Source of the DNA: Idiomarina rhizosphaerae
GTDB taxonomy: Bacteria; Pseudomonadota; Gammaproteobacteria; Enterobacterales; Alteromonadaceae
Assembly (NCBI RefSeq): GCF_024159085.1
Contig: NZ_JAMZDE010000008.1
Coordinates: forward strand, 62,001 to 126,000
DNA length: 64,000 nucleotides
Direction: 5' to 3'
The translations under genes were made by a program, and so were the position numbers. The notes beneath the pieces were generated by a model. That model was not told the DNA's origin, ran no database searches, and saw nothing but the letters and a program-made list of their open reading frames with translations. Positions 50,526-59,885 of this stretch are shown here, in pieces (positions within the stretch are counted from its first letter, which is position 1; each line of letters begins with the position of its first letter).

Positions 50526-52010
50526 TTAAATAACAAACATATCCATAAATTCGTTAACCGCGATATTCTCAAAAGACCGCTGCTGACTGCATTGATCAAA
50601 AATAGATTTAACCCGAAGCTCAGGAAAACGAGTGGCTAAATTTGCTTTAAACTTGCTTTCAAGAACGGGAAAGCCCTCTTCTCGACGTCTTCTGTGCCCT
50701 ATCGGATATTCCACCACAACCTTTTCAGTATGAGTTCCGTCTTTGAAAAACACCTGCAACGCATTGGCTATAGAACGCTTTTCCGGATCGTGATAATCCT
50801 GGCTATATTGCTTGTTCTCAATCACTTCCATTTTTTCACGTATGGTATCAATAACAGAGTTATTTTCATGAAAGCTGTTCTCGTAATGATCCGCTGTTAG
50901 CTCGCCGAAAATTAGCGGTACCGCAGTCATGTATTGCAAACAATGATCTCTGTCCGCCGGGTTAGCCAGTTTCCCCTGTTTTGAAATAATTCGAATAGCC
51001 GACTCATGAGTCGTTATTTCAACTTTTTCAATTTCATCAATTCTATTTTTAACTTCCGAGTGCAATGTCACGGCAGCTTCACAGGCAGTCTGAGCATGAA
51101 ACTCAGCCGGAAAAGACAATTTAAATAAAATATTCTCCATAACGTAACTGCCGTAGTCACGCTGAAACTTAAATTTCCAATCTTCTTTCGGTTTCAACTG
51201 CTGATCTTTATTGGTTTTATTAAACAGTACATCATAGAAACCCCATTGCGGAGCAGTTAGTGCCCCGGGAATTCCCATTTCACCGCGCATCGTTATGTCG
51301 GCCAAACGTACAGCTCTTGAAGTGGCATCGCCCGCAGCCCAGGATTTACGTGAGCCGGCATTAGGCGCGTGCCGATAGGTTCTTAATGATTGACCATCAA
51401 CCCAGGCTTGCGAGACAGCAGCCATAATCTGTTCTCTGGAACCACCCATTAACCAGGTAACCACGGCGGTAGAGGCCACCTTCACCAACACAACATGGTC
51501 CAGACCAACCCGGTTAAAACTGTTTTCTATGGCCAAATTTCCCTGAATTTCATGAGCTTTAATCATCGCTTCTAAAACGCTTTTCATAGTTAAAGGCTTT
51601 TCGCCTTTTGATACTCGTTTTTGCGAAATATAGTCAGCGGTTGCCAGTATGCCGCCTAAATTATCGGAGGGGTGCCCCCACTCGGCTGCCAGCCAGGTAT
51701 CATTGAAATCCAGCCAACGAATAATACAACCTATATCCCAGGCTGCTTTAGCCGGATCCATTCGAAACTGAGTCCCCGGAACCCGGGCGCCATTTGGAAC
51801 CATAGTTCCTTCAACCAGGGGACCTAAATGTTTACTGCATTCAGGAAAGCGCAGCGCTAGTAAGCCACACCCCAGGGTATCCATCAGGCAGTTACGAGCG
51901 GTATTCCAGGCTTCCTCACTGTCTACTTTGTAATCGGTAACGTAGTCTGCAATGGTTTGAATGACTTCGTCGTAGTCGGGACGTTCATTACTTTCAACGG
52001 TTGTACTCAT
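50526..52010 (-). CDS. prpD: 2-methylcitrate dehydratase, MmgE/PrpD family
   Basis: 494 residues from the ATG at 52010, which has AGGAG 6 bases upstream (an in-frame GTG at 52013 is too close). Family signatures include [30 protein letters not shown] near residues 91-120 and [18 protein letters not shown] near 223. It dehydrates 2-methylcitrate in propionate breakdown. No prpB, prpC, acnD or prpR lies next to it, so it is a solitary copy here. A promoter, short ORF and terminator lie in its upstream region. Confidence 0.92.
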   Translation of the reverse strand: MSTTVESNERPDYDEVIQTIADYVTDYKVDSEEAWNTARNCLMDTLGCGLLALRFPECSKHLGPLVEGTMVPNGARVPGTQFRMDPAKAAWDIGCIIRWLDFNDTWLAAEWGHPSDNLGGILATADYISQKRVSKGEKPLTMKSVLEAMIKAHEIQGNLAIENSFNRVGLDHVVLVKVASTAVVTWLMGGSREQIMAAVSQAWVDGQSLRTYRHAPNAGSRKSWAAGDATSRAVRLADITMRGEMGIPGALTAPQWGFYDVLFNKTNKDQQLKPKEDWKFKFQRDYGSYVMENILFKLSFPAEFHAQTACEAAVTLHSEVKNRIDEIEKVEITTHESAIRIISKQGKLANPADRDHCLQYMTAVPLIFGELTADHYENSFHENNSVIDTIREKMEVIENKQYSQDYHDPEKRSIANALQVFFKDGTHTEKVVVEYPIGHRRRREEGFPVLESKFKANLATRFPELRVKSIFDQCSQQRSFENIAVNEFMDMFVI

Positions 52011-52121
52011 CACTGACTCCTTAGTTAATTTTATTATCAGAACGGGCTATCCGTTTGTCTATATGTACCCTGAAAAGTGCCTTTTTGATCGCCACAAATT
52101 GTTAAGAAACAGGAAGAAAAG

Positions 52122-52242
52122 GATAAAAAAAACCCGGAACCAATCCAAATTGTTCCGGGTATAGGGGAATGGCTCAAAGGTTGAGCCGTGCGCTAACTCA
52201 TGACAAAAACACTGCATTAGGTCGCATAAAATTCATTCGGTA
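52122..52242 (-). ncRNA. candidate attenuator or small RNA in the prpD leader
   Basis: A predicted transcript of about 120 bases starts near 52242 and ends at a terminator: ACCCGGAAC (52132-52140) pairs with GTTCCGGGT (52152-52160), with an A run at 52125-52132 that reads as U on the minus strand. A second hairpin, GGCTCAA-AGG-TTGAGCC, lies at 52171-52187. A 12-codon frame MNFMRPNAVFLS ends at a TGA just before the hairpins. No known riboswitch class recognised. Confidence 0.5.
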
Positions 52243-52248
52243 AACTTC

Positions 52249-52276
52249 AGTGTAGACAATATCAAAGGGATGTCTA
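52249..52276 (-). promoter_or_regulatory. sigma-70 promoter for the prpD leader RNA
   Basis: On the minus strand TAGACA (-35, 52276-52271) and TACACT (-10, 52254-52249) are 16 bases apart, matching 5 and 4 of 6 consensus bases. The same region carries a short inverted repeat AGACA/TGTCT. Confidence 0.5.
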
Positions 52277-52352
52277 ATATTTTTAAGGATTTTTTTATCT
52301 TACTGTTTTTGAAAAACTTTAACTAAAAAAGCCACAAGTTATACACAGCTAA

Positions 52353-53141
52353 TTAAGAGTTAGTAAACAGCTTATAATAGTTAGCTGTCGTGGTCTTAGC
52401 GACCTCTTCTAAGCTAATGCCTTTTACGTCAGCTACGCATTTTGCAACGTCGACAACGTAGGCTGGCTGGTTCTCTTTACCACGATGAGGAACCGGCGCT
52501 AACCAGGGACTGTCGGTTTCAATTAAGAGTTTCTCCAATGGCAATGCTTTGATTGTGTCACGCAGCTCCTGAGCATTGCGGAACGAGGCTATACCGGAAA
52601 TAGAAATAAAGAAATCGAGGTCGTCAATGGCTTTTTTTGCCATCTCAAGAGACTCGGTAAAACAATGCAAGACACCACCAGGCTTTTCAGCATGGCCATT
52701 TCTTAATAAAGACAAAGTGTCCTGCTGAGCGTCGCGCGTATGGATAATCAGTGGTTTGTTGACGTCGTTGGCTATTTCAATATGTTGCTCGAAATTTTCC
52801 CGCTGTAGTACTTTTGATTCAGGGTGGTAAAAGTAATCGAGCCCCGTCTCTCCTATCGCAACAACGCTATTCAGTGCTGTTAGCTCACGTAATTTTGCGC
52901 CTAATTCAGCTATTGGAGTCTGACTGTCTTTCACATACAGAGGGTGCACACCACAAGAAATCGAAACATCATCGAATTCGGCCACAGCCGCCTGCATGGC
53001 TGGAAAGTCTTCGAGGGTAACGCAAACACACAGCATGTGTTCAACCTTATTCGCACGTGCCGCTGCAACAATTTCTTTTAAATCGGCACCCGCTTTTTCA
53101 GGGTTGATTTTATCCAGATGACAGTGTGAGTCGACGAACAT
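52353..53141 (-). CDS. tatD: TatD-family metal-dependent DNase
   Basis: 262 residues from the ATG at 53141, which has GGAG 7 bases upstream; an in-frame GTG at 53153 is less likely. TIM-barrel metal site: DSHCHLDKI at residues 4-12, GETGLDYFYH near 93-102, HTRDA near 132-136 and ETDSPWLAP near 207-215. 3'-5' exonuclease linked to DNA repair. The holB-(pilZ)-tatD order is standard; this gene is the last of the run and is followed by a 212-base gap before the prpD leader promoter and terminator. Confidence 0.94.
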   Translation of the reverse strand: MFVDSHCHLDKINPEKAGADLKEIVAAARANKVEHMLCVCVTLEDFPAMQAAVAEFDDVSISCGVHPLYVKDSQTPIAELGAKLRELTALNSVVAIGETGLDYFYHPESKVLQRENFEQHIEIANDVNKPLIIHTRDAQQDTLSLLRNGHAEKPGGVLHCFTESLEMAKKAIDDLDFFISISGIASFRNAQELRDTIKALPLEKLLIETDSPWLAPVPHRGKENQPAYVVDVAKCVADVKGISLEEVAKTTTANYYKLFTNS

Positions 53142-53153
53142 AGATAGCTCCAC

Positions 53154-53510
53154 TTAGCGTTGATTTGAGTGACAAAAGTCGTTAACCAGTTGGTGGAAGA
53201 GTTTACCATATTCGTTTGTATGATGGCGGCAAAGGTAACGAAGATAATGAATCAAGGCTTGCTGTGAGGGCGAAACAGCGACTGCCAACCAGTTCTTTAG
53301 CTCTCCGGCCTCAAAACGGAACACCACGCTCACCTCTAAACATAGAGCTTTACCTTCTAAGCCCGGGCATTGAAACTCTAATCTGGCCCTGTCATCCAGC
53401 GCGATATCGGTCGTTTCGCTGTTGACCAGAAAAGTGAGGGACTGAAACTCGGGAACAACATGAGCAGCGAGCTCTGTTGCGGATTGTGGACTTAATTTTA
53501 GCGTCAACAT
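53154..53510 (-). CDS. PilZ-position protein, highly divergent
   Basis: 118 residues, the length of type IV pilus PilZ and in its usual place between holB and tatD. The c-di-GMP motifs of PilZ domains (RxxxR and D/NxSxxG) are absent. The predicted strand-rich middle and the NWLAVAVSPSQQALIHYL segment resemble the shape of PilZ's C-terminal half (a strand, then a helix), but similarity is low. It may act in pilus control without binding c-di-GMP, as PilZ itself does. Its stop is 12 bases before the tatD start. Confidence 0.65.
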   Translation of the reverse strand: MLTLKLSPQSATELAAHVVPEFQSLTFLVNSETTDIALDDRARLEFQCPGLEGKALCLEVSVVFRFEAGELKNWLAVAVSPSQQALIHYLRYLCRHHTNEYGKLFHQLVNDFCHSNQR

Positions 53511-53533
53511 GACAACTCCGTTTTACGGAGTCG

Positions 53534-54394
53534 CTATGCTGAAAGAGTATTTGACCAGCGACTCCAGGCAAAACTTAATAATAACGGCAAATTGATCCCC
53601 GTTGAGCCCTGATATCGCTGACGTAGCTGTCGGCATTCGGATACCCATTCACTTAACTGCGCGACATTGACCCACTCATAATTGCTGATTTGTTGTAATT
53701 CGCCCGCTAGTTGCTCATAACGCAAACGCGTAGCCGCAGCTCGTTGGCTAATCAGCAACCAATCCATTAGTAAGTTCTCGGAAATATCCAGCCAGCTTAA
53801 TGCACCGTCTTTATCTTTCAATAAAGGTAATTCCTGTTGCCCACGCAACCCCGCCAGAAGTTGTCCGGCAAAACTCACTTGCTCATCACTTTGTATGCTT
53901 GCCGGGTACGCAATGCTTACCCATTGCATGCGGCTTCTTAAGGTGGGGAGTAAGCGCTCGACGTCCTTGGTTGAAACCAGCCAATGTGTATCGGCTGGAG
54001 GTTCTTCCAGAACTTTCAGCAGTGCGTTGCCAGCCTGTTCTGTCATTTTCTCAGCTTCGAGTATAACAGCGACTTTTAATCCGTTCTGGTTCGCTGTCTG
54101 CGTTACATTTTGTTGCAGTTCACGTACCGTATCAACACCTATTCGATTAACTTGTGCACCATCAATAGTCCAGGTGTCCGGATGATTACCCGATAGGTAA
54201 AGTAAACAGGATTTACATTTGCCGCAGGCACTTTTGCCCGGTTGCTTGCACAACAAAAACTGATTCAGGCGCTGAATAAACTCGGTCGAACCGCCCTCGA
54301 CGTTATGCTGTAAATAGTAAGCATGAGCCAGGCGTCCGGCTTCAGCGCTCGCTACTAATCTTAACCAGGGTTCTCGCAGCCACGGAAAAGCCAT
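53534..54394 (-). CDS. holB: DNA polymerase III delta' subunit
   Basis: 286 residues. Zinc module FLLCKQPGKSACGKCKSC near residues 46-63, and the sensor-like LLKVLEEPPADTHWLVS near 123-139. As usual for delta', the P-loop is degenerate (HNVEGG-type). Part of the clamp loader. It overlaps the tmk stop by 1 base (TAATG). Confidence 0.94.
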   Translation of the reverse strand: MAFPWLREPWLRLVASAEAGRLAHAYYLQHNVEGGSTEFIQRLNQFLLCKQPGKSACGKCKSCLLYLSGNHPDTWTIDGAQVNRIGVDTVRELQQNVTQTANQNGLKVAVILEAEKMTEQAGNALLKVLEEPPADTHWLVSTKDVERLLPTLRSRMQWVSIAYPASIQSDEQVSFAGQLLAGLRGQQELPLLKDKDGALSWLDISENLLMDWLLISQRAAATRLRYEQLAGELQQISNYEWVNVAQLSEWVSECRQLRQRYQGSTGINLPLLLSFAWSRWSNTLSA

Positions 54395-55017
54395 TAAAAC
54401 AGATACTCCTCAATTGCTCTCAATATTGACTGATGCACGTCCAGCATCGACTGATTCGCATCAATGACAATAATGCTCGGATCTTTAGCTGCAATATTCA
54501 AATAGCGTTGCCGGGTTCGTTGAAAAAAAGCTAGATCTTCTTCCTCAATACGATCCAGTTCGCCTCGCTCGCGCGCACGCTCAAGACCTTTCTTTTCTTC
54601 AACATCAAGTAGTAGGGTTAAATCGGGGGTAAAATTTCCTAAAGTGATTTTCCGTATCTTTTGCAATAACTCATCGCCAAGCTCACGGCCGCCTCCCTGA
54701 TAAGCTCTTGAAGATAAATCATGTCGGTCACCAATAACCCAGCGGTTCTGGGCTAAAGCTGGTTTTATAACATTATCAACCAGCTGAACCCGGCTGGCGT
54801 ACATAAGTAAGAGTTCGGTGGTGGGGCTTACTTTTTCATCCCACTTCTTTTTTACCAGGTCCCGCAGCGATTCGGCTAACGGTGTGCCACCAGGTTCACG
54901 AACCGTTTCAGCCTGAATTCCTTTCGCCTGAAGATGCGTAACAACACTTGCGATGGCCGAACTTTTACCGGCTCCTTCGAGTCCTTCAATAACAATAAAT
55001 TTTCCTGACATAATCAC
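54394..55017 (-). CDS. tmk: thymidylate kinase
   Basis: 207 residues. P-loop [13 protein letters not shown] near residues 9-21, the DR(X) motif [15 protein letters not shown] near 97-111 and a lid region with [15 protein letters not shown] near 148. It makes dTDP from dTMP. It overlaps mltG by 4 bases; ATGATTATG gives two starts two codons apart. Confidence 0.96.
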   Translation of the reverse strand: MIMSGKFIVIEGLEGAGKSSAIASVVTHLQAKGIQAETVREPGGTPLAESLRDLVKKKWDEKVSPTTELLLMYASRVQLVDNVIKPALAQNRWVIGDRHDLSSRAYQGGGRELGDELLQKIRKITLGNFTPDLTLLLDVEEKKGLERARERGELDRIEEEDLAFFQRTRQRYLNIAAKDPSIIVIDANQSMLDVHQSILRAIEEYLF

Positions 55018-56024
55018 TCTTGATTCAGTTGGTATCGGCGCACAGCCCGTTGATGCTCTTCCAGTGTTTCCGAGAAAACATGGCCACCCGATTTATCCGC
55101 AACAAAATAGTAAAACGGAGAACGTTCAGGGTTCGCTGCTGCTTTAATTGAGGCTTTGCCGGGCATAGCGATTGGTGTTGGCGGTAATCCGTTAATTCGA
55201 TAAGTATTGTATTCTGTTTTCTCGCGCAAATGAGTACGAGTCAGATTGCCGTCAAAATTTTCAATACCATAAATTGTCGTCGGATCAGACTGCAACCGCA
55301 TGCCGACTGCCAATCGGTTTGCAAATACGCTAGCCACCAACGGACGTTCATCAGCCAAACCGGTCTCTTTTTCAATAATAGAAGCCAGTATCAACAATTC
55401 GTAAGGTGAGTTTACAGGACATCTGTCTGAACGTTCTTGCCAGGTATTTTCCAGCACCTGCTGCATCGACTGGTACGCTTGTTTCAGGATAGCAAGATCC
55501 GTTGTGTAAGCTCTGTAACTGTAGGTTTCAGGTAATAAAACGCCTTCGAGAGAGGCTTCTGTAACGCCCAGCTTTTGTCTCAGTTCCGCCGGACTCAATT
55601 CAGAAGACTCATCTTTTAAGTAAGGAAGCTGTTTTAGTTGAGCTCTCCACTGCTCGAGAGTCAATCCTTCAACCAGAGTCACAGTAAAGGTTTTTTCCCG
55701 CCCATGACTCAACATACTCCAGATATCAAACCAGCTTTGTTGTCCGTTAATTTCATAAAGGCCGGCTTGCAAATGATCGACATCGTCAAAAACCTGGCTC
55801 AGGCGATAAATTAATGCCGAGCTCCCCTTCTCAAAGTGCTCTGTTACTTTAGAGGTTACGCTACGGGCAGTGGCTCCTCCTCTAAAATCTAACAATAGAG
55901 TCGTACTAGCGTCACTTTCACTTTGTATCGGCTGCGCTAAATACCAGCGCCCGGACACAAAGACAACCGCCACCGAAACCGCAAAAACTGCAACAAGCAG
56001 CGCTAAAATAAGACGTATTTTCAT
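55014..56024 (-). CDS. mltG: endolytic murein transglycosylase MltG (YceG)
   Basis: 336 residues with one N-terminal membrane helix (about 5-26), a LysM-like subdomain and the YceG domain. The catalytic Glu is in [17 protein letters not shown] near residues 213-229; [10 protein letters not shown] and [14 protein letters not shown] follow. It cuts nascent glycan strands and so sets their length. 4-base overlaps on both sides with pabC and tmk. Confidence 0.95.
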   Translation of the reverse strand: MKIRLILALLVAVFAVSVAVVFVSGRWYLAQPIQSESDASTTLLLDFRGGATARSVTSKVTEHFEKGSSALIYRLSQVFDDVDHLQAGLYEINGQQSWFDIWSMLSHGREKTFTVTLVEGLTLEQWRAQLKQLPYLKDESSELSPAELRQKLGVTEASLEGVLLPETYSYRAYTTDLAILKQAYQSMQQVLENTWQERSDRCPVNSPYELLILASIIEKETGLADERPLVASVFANRLAVGMRLQSDPTTIYGIENFDGNLTRTHLREKTEYNTYRINGLPPTPIAMPGKASIKAAANPERSPFYYFVADKSGGHVFSETLEEHQRAVRRYQLNQE

Positions 56025-56809
56025 AATATAAGCTGCTCTAACACCGCTGGCAATTTACTCTTATCCAATACTTTACCATTAAACTGAGTAACCGTAACAG
56101 CGCCTCTGACACTGTTGCTGAGGATAATCTGCTCAACATCCGCTAACTCTTTTAATGAATAATGGCCAATATGCAAAGGAGTCAGCATGCCTTCATCAAT
56201 AATCAACTGACGCATAATGCCTTGTACTCCGGAAAAACTCAGCTCGGGGGTGTACCATTGCCCTTGTTTGTACCAAAAAACATTTCCCTGTATGGCTTCG
56301 ACAACATTACCTTCCGAATCGCAGACCAGTAAATCGTCGTATGCAGAAACACTGCGCTCTTGAGTCAACAGAACCTGTTCCAGCCTATTTAATGTTTTTA
56401 AACCAGCCAGCTTAGGCTGTCTCGCTAAGTTCAATTCAGCAACGCCAAGACTAACCGAGTTAAGTTTAGCCGGGGCATCACTTACCTGAATGTACTCATT
56501 GGCCTCTGTGTTGTCTGAAAAGCCATAGCCCCGGCCTCCATACCCACGCGTGACAATTACCTTGCAGACACCGTTTTTAATACCATTACAAGCGTTAAGG
56601 ATACGTTCATGTAAAGAATCAAAGTCTGGATGGTTTATAAATAAACGAGTATTAGCTTCAGACAGCCGGCTCAGATGTCTCTCAACATACAGAGGCACAC
56701 CTTGAACAACTCGGATGGTTGTAAAGTGCCCGTCACCGAACTGCAGCCCTCTGTCTATTTCCGAACAATGGAAAGGCGTATTATTAAGTAGTATTTTTCT
56801 TATTGTCAT
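56021..56809 (-). CDS. pabC: 4-amino-4-deoxychorismate lyase
   Basis: 262 residues, PLP fold type IV. DRGLQFGDGHFTTIRV near residues 19-34, the PLP lysine in CKVIVTRGYGGRGYG near 99 and the Glu/Asn region FSGVQGIMRQLI near 198. It releases p-aminobenzoate for folate. It follows acpP directly: fabF, which normally lies between, is absent. A terminator separates it from acpP. Confidence 0.92.
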   Translation of the reverse strand: MTIRKILLNNTPFHCSEIDRGLQFGDGHFTTIRVVQGVPLYVERHLSRLSEANTRLFINHPDFDSLHERILNACNGIKNGVCKVIVTRGYGGRGYGFSDNTEANEYIQVSDAPAKLNSVSLGVAELNLARQPKLAGLKTLNRLEQVLLTQERSVSAYDDLLVCDSEGNVVEAIQGNVFWYKQGQWYTPELSFSGVQGIMRQLIIDEGMLTPLHIGHYSLKELADVEQIILSNSVRGAVTVTQFNGKVLDKSKLPAVLEQLIL

Positions 56810-56812
56810 AAC

Positions 56813-56843
56813 AAAAAAGGCGGAACCAATGGCTCCGCCTTTT
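56813..56843 (-). terminator. Rho-independent terminator between acpP and pabC
   Basis: AAAAGGCGGA (56815-56824) pairs with TCCGCCTTTT (56834-56843); CC and GG extend the stem inside, leaving an AAT loop. The A run at 56813-56818 reads as U on the minus strand. Confidence 0.9.
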
Positions 56844-56863
56844 ATATCACGTTCTACGACAAA

Positions 56864-57103
56864 TTAGTCGTTAGAATGATTATTTACGTAATCGATAGCT
56901 GATTGAACTGTTTTAATTTTTTCAGCTTCTTCGTCTGGAATTTCAGTTTCAAATTCTTCTTCCAAAGCCATTACCAGTTCAACTGTGTCCAAAGAATCAG
57001 CACCAAGGTCATTTTCAAATGACGCTTCAGGCTTAACTTCTTCTTCTTTAACACCTAATTGTTCAACAATGATTTTTTTAACGCGTTCTTCAATAGTACT
57101 CAT
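56864..57103 (-). CDS. acpP: acyl carrier protein
   Basis: 79 residues starting [10 protein letters not shown], with the phosphopantetheine serine in [12 protein letters not shown] near residue 37. The short acidic helical bundle is typical. The ATG at 57103 is chosen by family length; a GAGGGA lies about 10 bases upstream. A possible -10 (TACACT on the minus strand, 57156-57151) may give it its own promoter, in keeping with its high expression. It carries fatty-acyl intermediates. Confidence 0.97.
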   Translation of the reverse strand: MSTIEERVKKIIVEQLGVKEEEVKPEASFENDLGADSLDTVELVMALEEEFETEIPDEEAEKIKTVQSAIDYVNNHSND

Positions 57104-57221
57104 GATTATAAAATCCCTCAATAGTCATCGCGAGAGTGAAAATTGGCTGTAGTGTAGTGAAACCAGCCTCATTAATAAAGTAAAAAATAGCATAAAGTTA
57201 AGAGGTCGTACCGCTAACCTC

Positions 57222-57959
57222 TTAAACCATCGCCATACCACCATTAACGTGAATGGTTTCACCAGTGATATAAGCTGCACCTTCTGATGCTAAAAATGCT
57301 ACCGCAGCAGCAATTTCCTTTGGCTCGCCTAAACGTGCTGCCGGAATATTATCAAAAATAGCTTGTTTTTGCTCATCATTCAGAGCTTTTGTCATATCTG
57401 TATCAATAAAGCCAGGCGCAACACAGTTTACGGTAATTCCGCGCGCTGCAACTTCTTTAGCCATTGCCTTGCTAAAACCAACCAGTCCGGCTTTCGCGGC
57501 ACAATAGTTAACCTGCCCGGGGTTTCCTGTTGTGCCAACAACTGAACTGATATTAATAATACGACCGTTACGGCGCTTCATCATGCCGCGTACAACCGCT
57601 TTACAAACTTTAAATACGGCTGACAAATTCGTGTTTAACACAGCATCCCACTCGTCGTCTTTCATTCTCATCATGAGGTTATCGCGGGTGATGCCGGCGT
57701 TATTCACCAGAATATCAATAGAACCATACTCTGATTCAATCTCTTTAATAACCTGCTGCAGACTATCAGAATCGGTTACATCCAATGCCAGGCCCTTGCC
57801 TTTTGAACCGAGATATTCGGAGATTGCAGCGGCACCTTTATCAGAGGTAGCTGTACCAATAACTTTCGCTCCCTGGCTAGCAAGCAATTCAGCTATTGCT
57901 TTTCCTATTCCCCGGCTTGCGCCTGTAACTAATGCGACTTTATTTTCAAAGTTTTGCAC
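57222..57959 (-). CDS. fabG: 3-oxoacyl-ACP reductase
   Basis: 245 residues, short-chain dehydrogenase: GASRGIGKAIAELLAS near residues 14-29 (NADPH), NNAGITRDN near 87, the catalytic Ser in ISSVVGTTG near 139 and the YxxxK as YCAAKAG near 152. C-terminal GETIHVNGGMAM is typical. An inverted repeat TTAAGAGGT/ACCTCTTAA (57198-57225) spans its stop codon and may be a weak terminator before acpP. Confidence 0.96.
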   Translation of the reverse strand: MQNFENKVALVTGASRGIGKAIAELLASQGAKVIGTATSDKGAAAISEYLGSKGKGLALDVTDSDSLQQVIKEIESEYGSIDILVNNAGITRDNLMMRMKDDEWDAVLNTNLSAVFKVCKAVVRGMMKRRNGRIINISSVVGTTGNPGQVNYCAAKAGLVGFSKAMAKEVAARGITVNCVAPGFIDTDMTKALNDEQKQAIFDNIPAARLGEPKEIAAAVAFLASEGAAYITGETIHVNGGMAMV

Positions 57960-57975
57960 GTAAATAACCTTTTTA

Positions 57976-58896
57976 TTAAAGTGAGTTCAAAGAGTCTAGC
58001 GTATTCAACGCACTACAACCAAAAGCCTTGGTAATACGTTTGTTTAATCCAGTCAGTACTTTTCCCGGACCAACTTCGTAGGCTGTTTCGACATCCAATT
58101 TCGCAATCTGTTCAATTGTCTCAGTCCAGCGGACAGGACGATAGAGCTGACGCACCAAAGCATCTTTAATGGCATCTTCGCTGTCTGCTGTTGCAACATC
58201 GACATTATTAATGACCGGTGTGTGAGGCTGTTTCAACTTTATCGACTTTAACGCATCGGCCAATTGGCTGGCTGCTGGCTGCATCAAAGCACAGTGTGAT
58301 GGCACGCTAACAGGTAACGGCAAAACACGTTTTGCTCCAGCTTCTTTTAATGCTTCTGCGGCGCGAGCTACAGCGTCTGCATGTCCAGCTATAACCACCT
58401 GACCCGGTGAATTATAATTAACCGGAGTCACTATTTGTTCCCCGGCCTGTTCTAAACAAATTTTTTCAATTTCGGCATCTTCAAGGCCAATAACTGCGGC
58501 CATAGCACCTTCACCTTCAGCCACCGCTTGCTGCATAAACTCGCCGCGTAGGGCTACAAGTTTAACCGCGTCAGTAAATTCTAATGCTCCGGCACATACT
58601 AGCGCTGAATACTCACCCAGACTATGCCCTGCCATAACGGTAACGTCCGTCAGGCCTTTTTCTTTGGCTACACGGTAAAGTGCAACACTGGCAGTTAATA
58701 ATGCCGGTTGCGTCCGTTGCGTTTCATTCAATTGCTGCTCAGGTCCCTGTTGCACCAACTGCCAAAGATCATAACCCAGAACAGCGCTGGCCTCAGCAAA
58801 GGTTTCTTTCACTAACGCGAAATCATTCGACAACTCACTTAACATGCCAACGCTTTGTGAGCCTTGTCCCGGAAATAACAGTGCCGTTTTAGTCAT
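57976..58896 (-). CDS. fabD: malonyl-CoA:ACP transacylase
   Basis: 306 residues from the ATG at 58896, which has AGAGGA at 6 bases; longer readings run into fabH. FPGQGSQSVG near residues 7-16, the nucleophile Ser in AGHSLGEYSA near 90, and PVSVPSHCALM near 197 with the catalytic His. It loads malonate onto ACP. Confidence 0.96.
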   Translation of the reverse strand: MTKTALLFPGQGSQSVGMLSELSNDFALVKETFAEASAVLGYDLWQLVQQGPEQQLNETQRTQPALLTASVALYRVAKEKGLTDVTVMAGHSLGEYSALVCAGALEFTDAVKLVALRGEFMQQAVAEGEGAMAAVIGLEDAEIEKICLEQAGEQIVTPVNYNSPGQVVIAGHADAVARAAEALKEAGAKRVLPLPVSVPSHCALMQPAASQLADALKSIKLKQPHTPVINNVDVATADSEDAIKDALVRQLYRPVRWTETIEQIAKLDVETAYEVGPGKVLTGLNKRITKAFGCSALNTLDSLNSL

Positions 58897-58906
58897 AATC
58901 ATCCTC

Positions 58907-59869
58907 TTAATATTGAACGAGCGCCGAACCCCACGCAAAACCGCCACCAAAAGCCTCTAGCAAGAGTTTTTGACCGCGTTTAATGCGTCCGTCCTTAACC
59001 GCCCAGTCAAGTGCAATTGGTACCGATGCCGCAGAAGTGTTCCCGGTTTTATCCAAAGTAATAACCACCCGCTCCATCGGCATTTGTAATTTTTTTGCTG
59101 TGGCTTGAATAATACGCAAATTTGCCTGATGCGGAATTAACCAGTCCAGATCATGCGCCTGTAATTGATTTTCCGCTAAAGTTTCGGTCACTAAACTACT
59201 GAGTTTTGAAACCGCAACTTTAAAAACTTCGTTACCTTTCATGTACATCCAGGCGTTCTCTGTGCCGCGGTCTGTCCCTCTGGAGGCTTGTTTGGCTCCT
59301 AATAAGTGACTGTACTCGCCGGCACTGAATAGATGAGTAGAGATAATTCCGGGAGTACCACTTTGTTCCAGAACAACCGCCCCGCCACCATCACCAAAAA
59401 GCACCACAGTGTTACGATCATTAGGGTCACATAAACGCGCCAATACATCAGTACCAATGACCAGAATACGTTGATGTTGTCCACTTTTAATAAATTGGTC
59501 AGCTACAGAAAGCGCATAAATAAAGCCGGAGCATGCTGCTCCAACGTCGAAAGCCGGAACTGACGTAATGCCCAGCATTCGTTGAATTTCACAGGCAGCA
59601 CTAGGAAAGGCATGCTCGGCCGATGTGGTCGCCACCACAATCATATCGATATCGCGGGGGCTCAAACCGGCGGCAGCCAGTGCTTCTTTTGCCGCTTCAT
59701 AACCTACAGTCGCTGCGGTTTCATTAGGTGCCGCAATGCGCCGTTCTTTAATGCCGGTTCTTTCTGTTATCCATTCGTCAGACGTATCAACCCGCTGGGA
59801 AAGTTCTTCATTAGTAAGCCGTTGTTCGGGCAGATAGTGCCCGGTACCAACAATTTTTGCATAAGTCAT
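58907..59869 (-). CDS. fabH: 3-oxoacyl-ACP synthase III
   Basis: 320 residues from the ATG at 59869 ([14 protein letters not shown]), which fits family length; the in-frame extension upstream runs into plsX. The catalytic Cys is in [14 protein letters not shown] near 111, His in [11 protein letters not shown] near 246 and Asn in [13 protein letters not shown] near 273. It starts fatty-acid synthesis by joining acetyl-CoA to malonyl-ACP. Confidence 0.96.
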   Translation of the reverse strand: MTYAKIVGTGHYLPEQRLTNEELSQRVDTSDEWITERTGIKERRIAAPNETAATVGYEAAKEALAAAGLSPRDIDMIVVATTSAEHAFPSAACEIQRMLGITSVPAFDVGAACSGFIYALSVADQFIKSGQHQRILVIGTDVLARLCDPNDRNTVVLFGDGGGAVVLEQSGTPGIISTHLFSAGEYSHLLGAKQASRGTDRGTENAWMYMKGNEVFKVAVSKLSSLVTETLAENQLQAHDLDWLIPHQANLRIIQATAKKLQMPMERVVITLDKTGNTSAASVPIALDWAVKDGRIKRGQKLLLEAFGGGFAWGSALVQY

Positions 59870-59885
59870 AGCGCTACTTAACTGA

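Noticed and set aside
52339-52347. DnaA box-like TTATACACA downstream of tatD
   Set aside because: A single copy without AT-rich repeats or neighbouring boxes; not evidence for an origin.
53216-54185. Plus-strand frames over the pilZ-like and holB genes
   Set aside because: Overlap well-supported genes entirely; composition is low-complexity and unlike real proteins.
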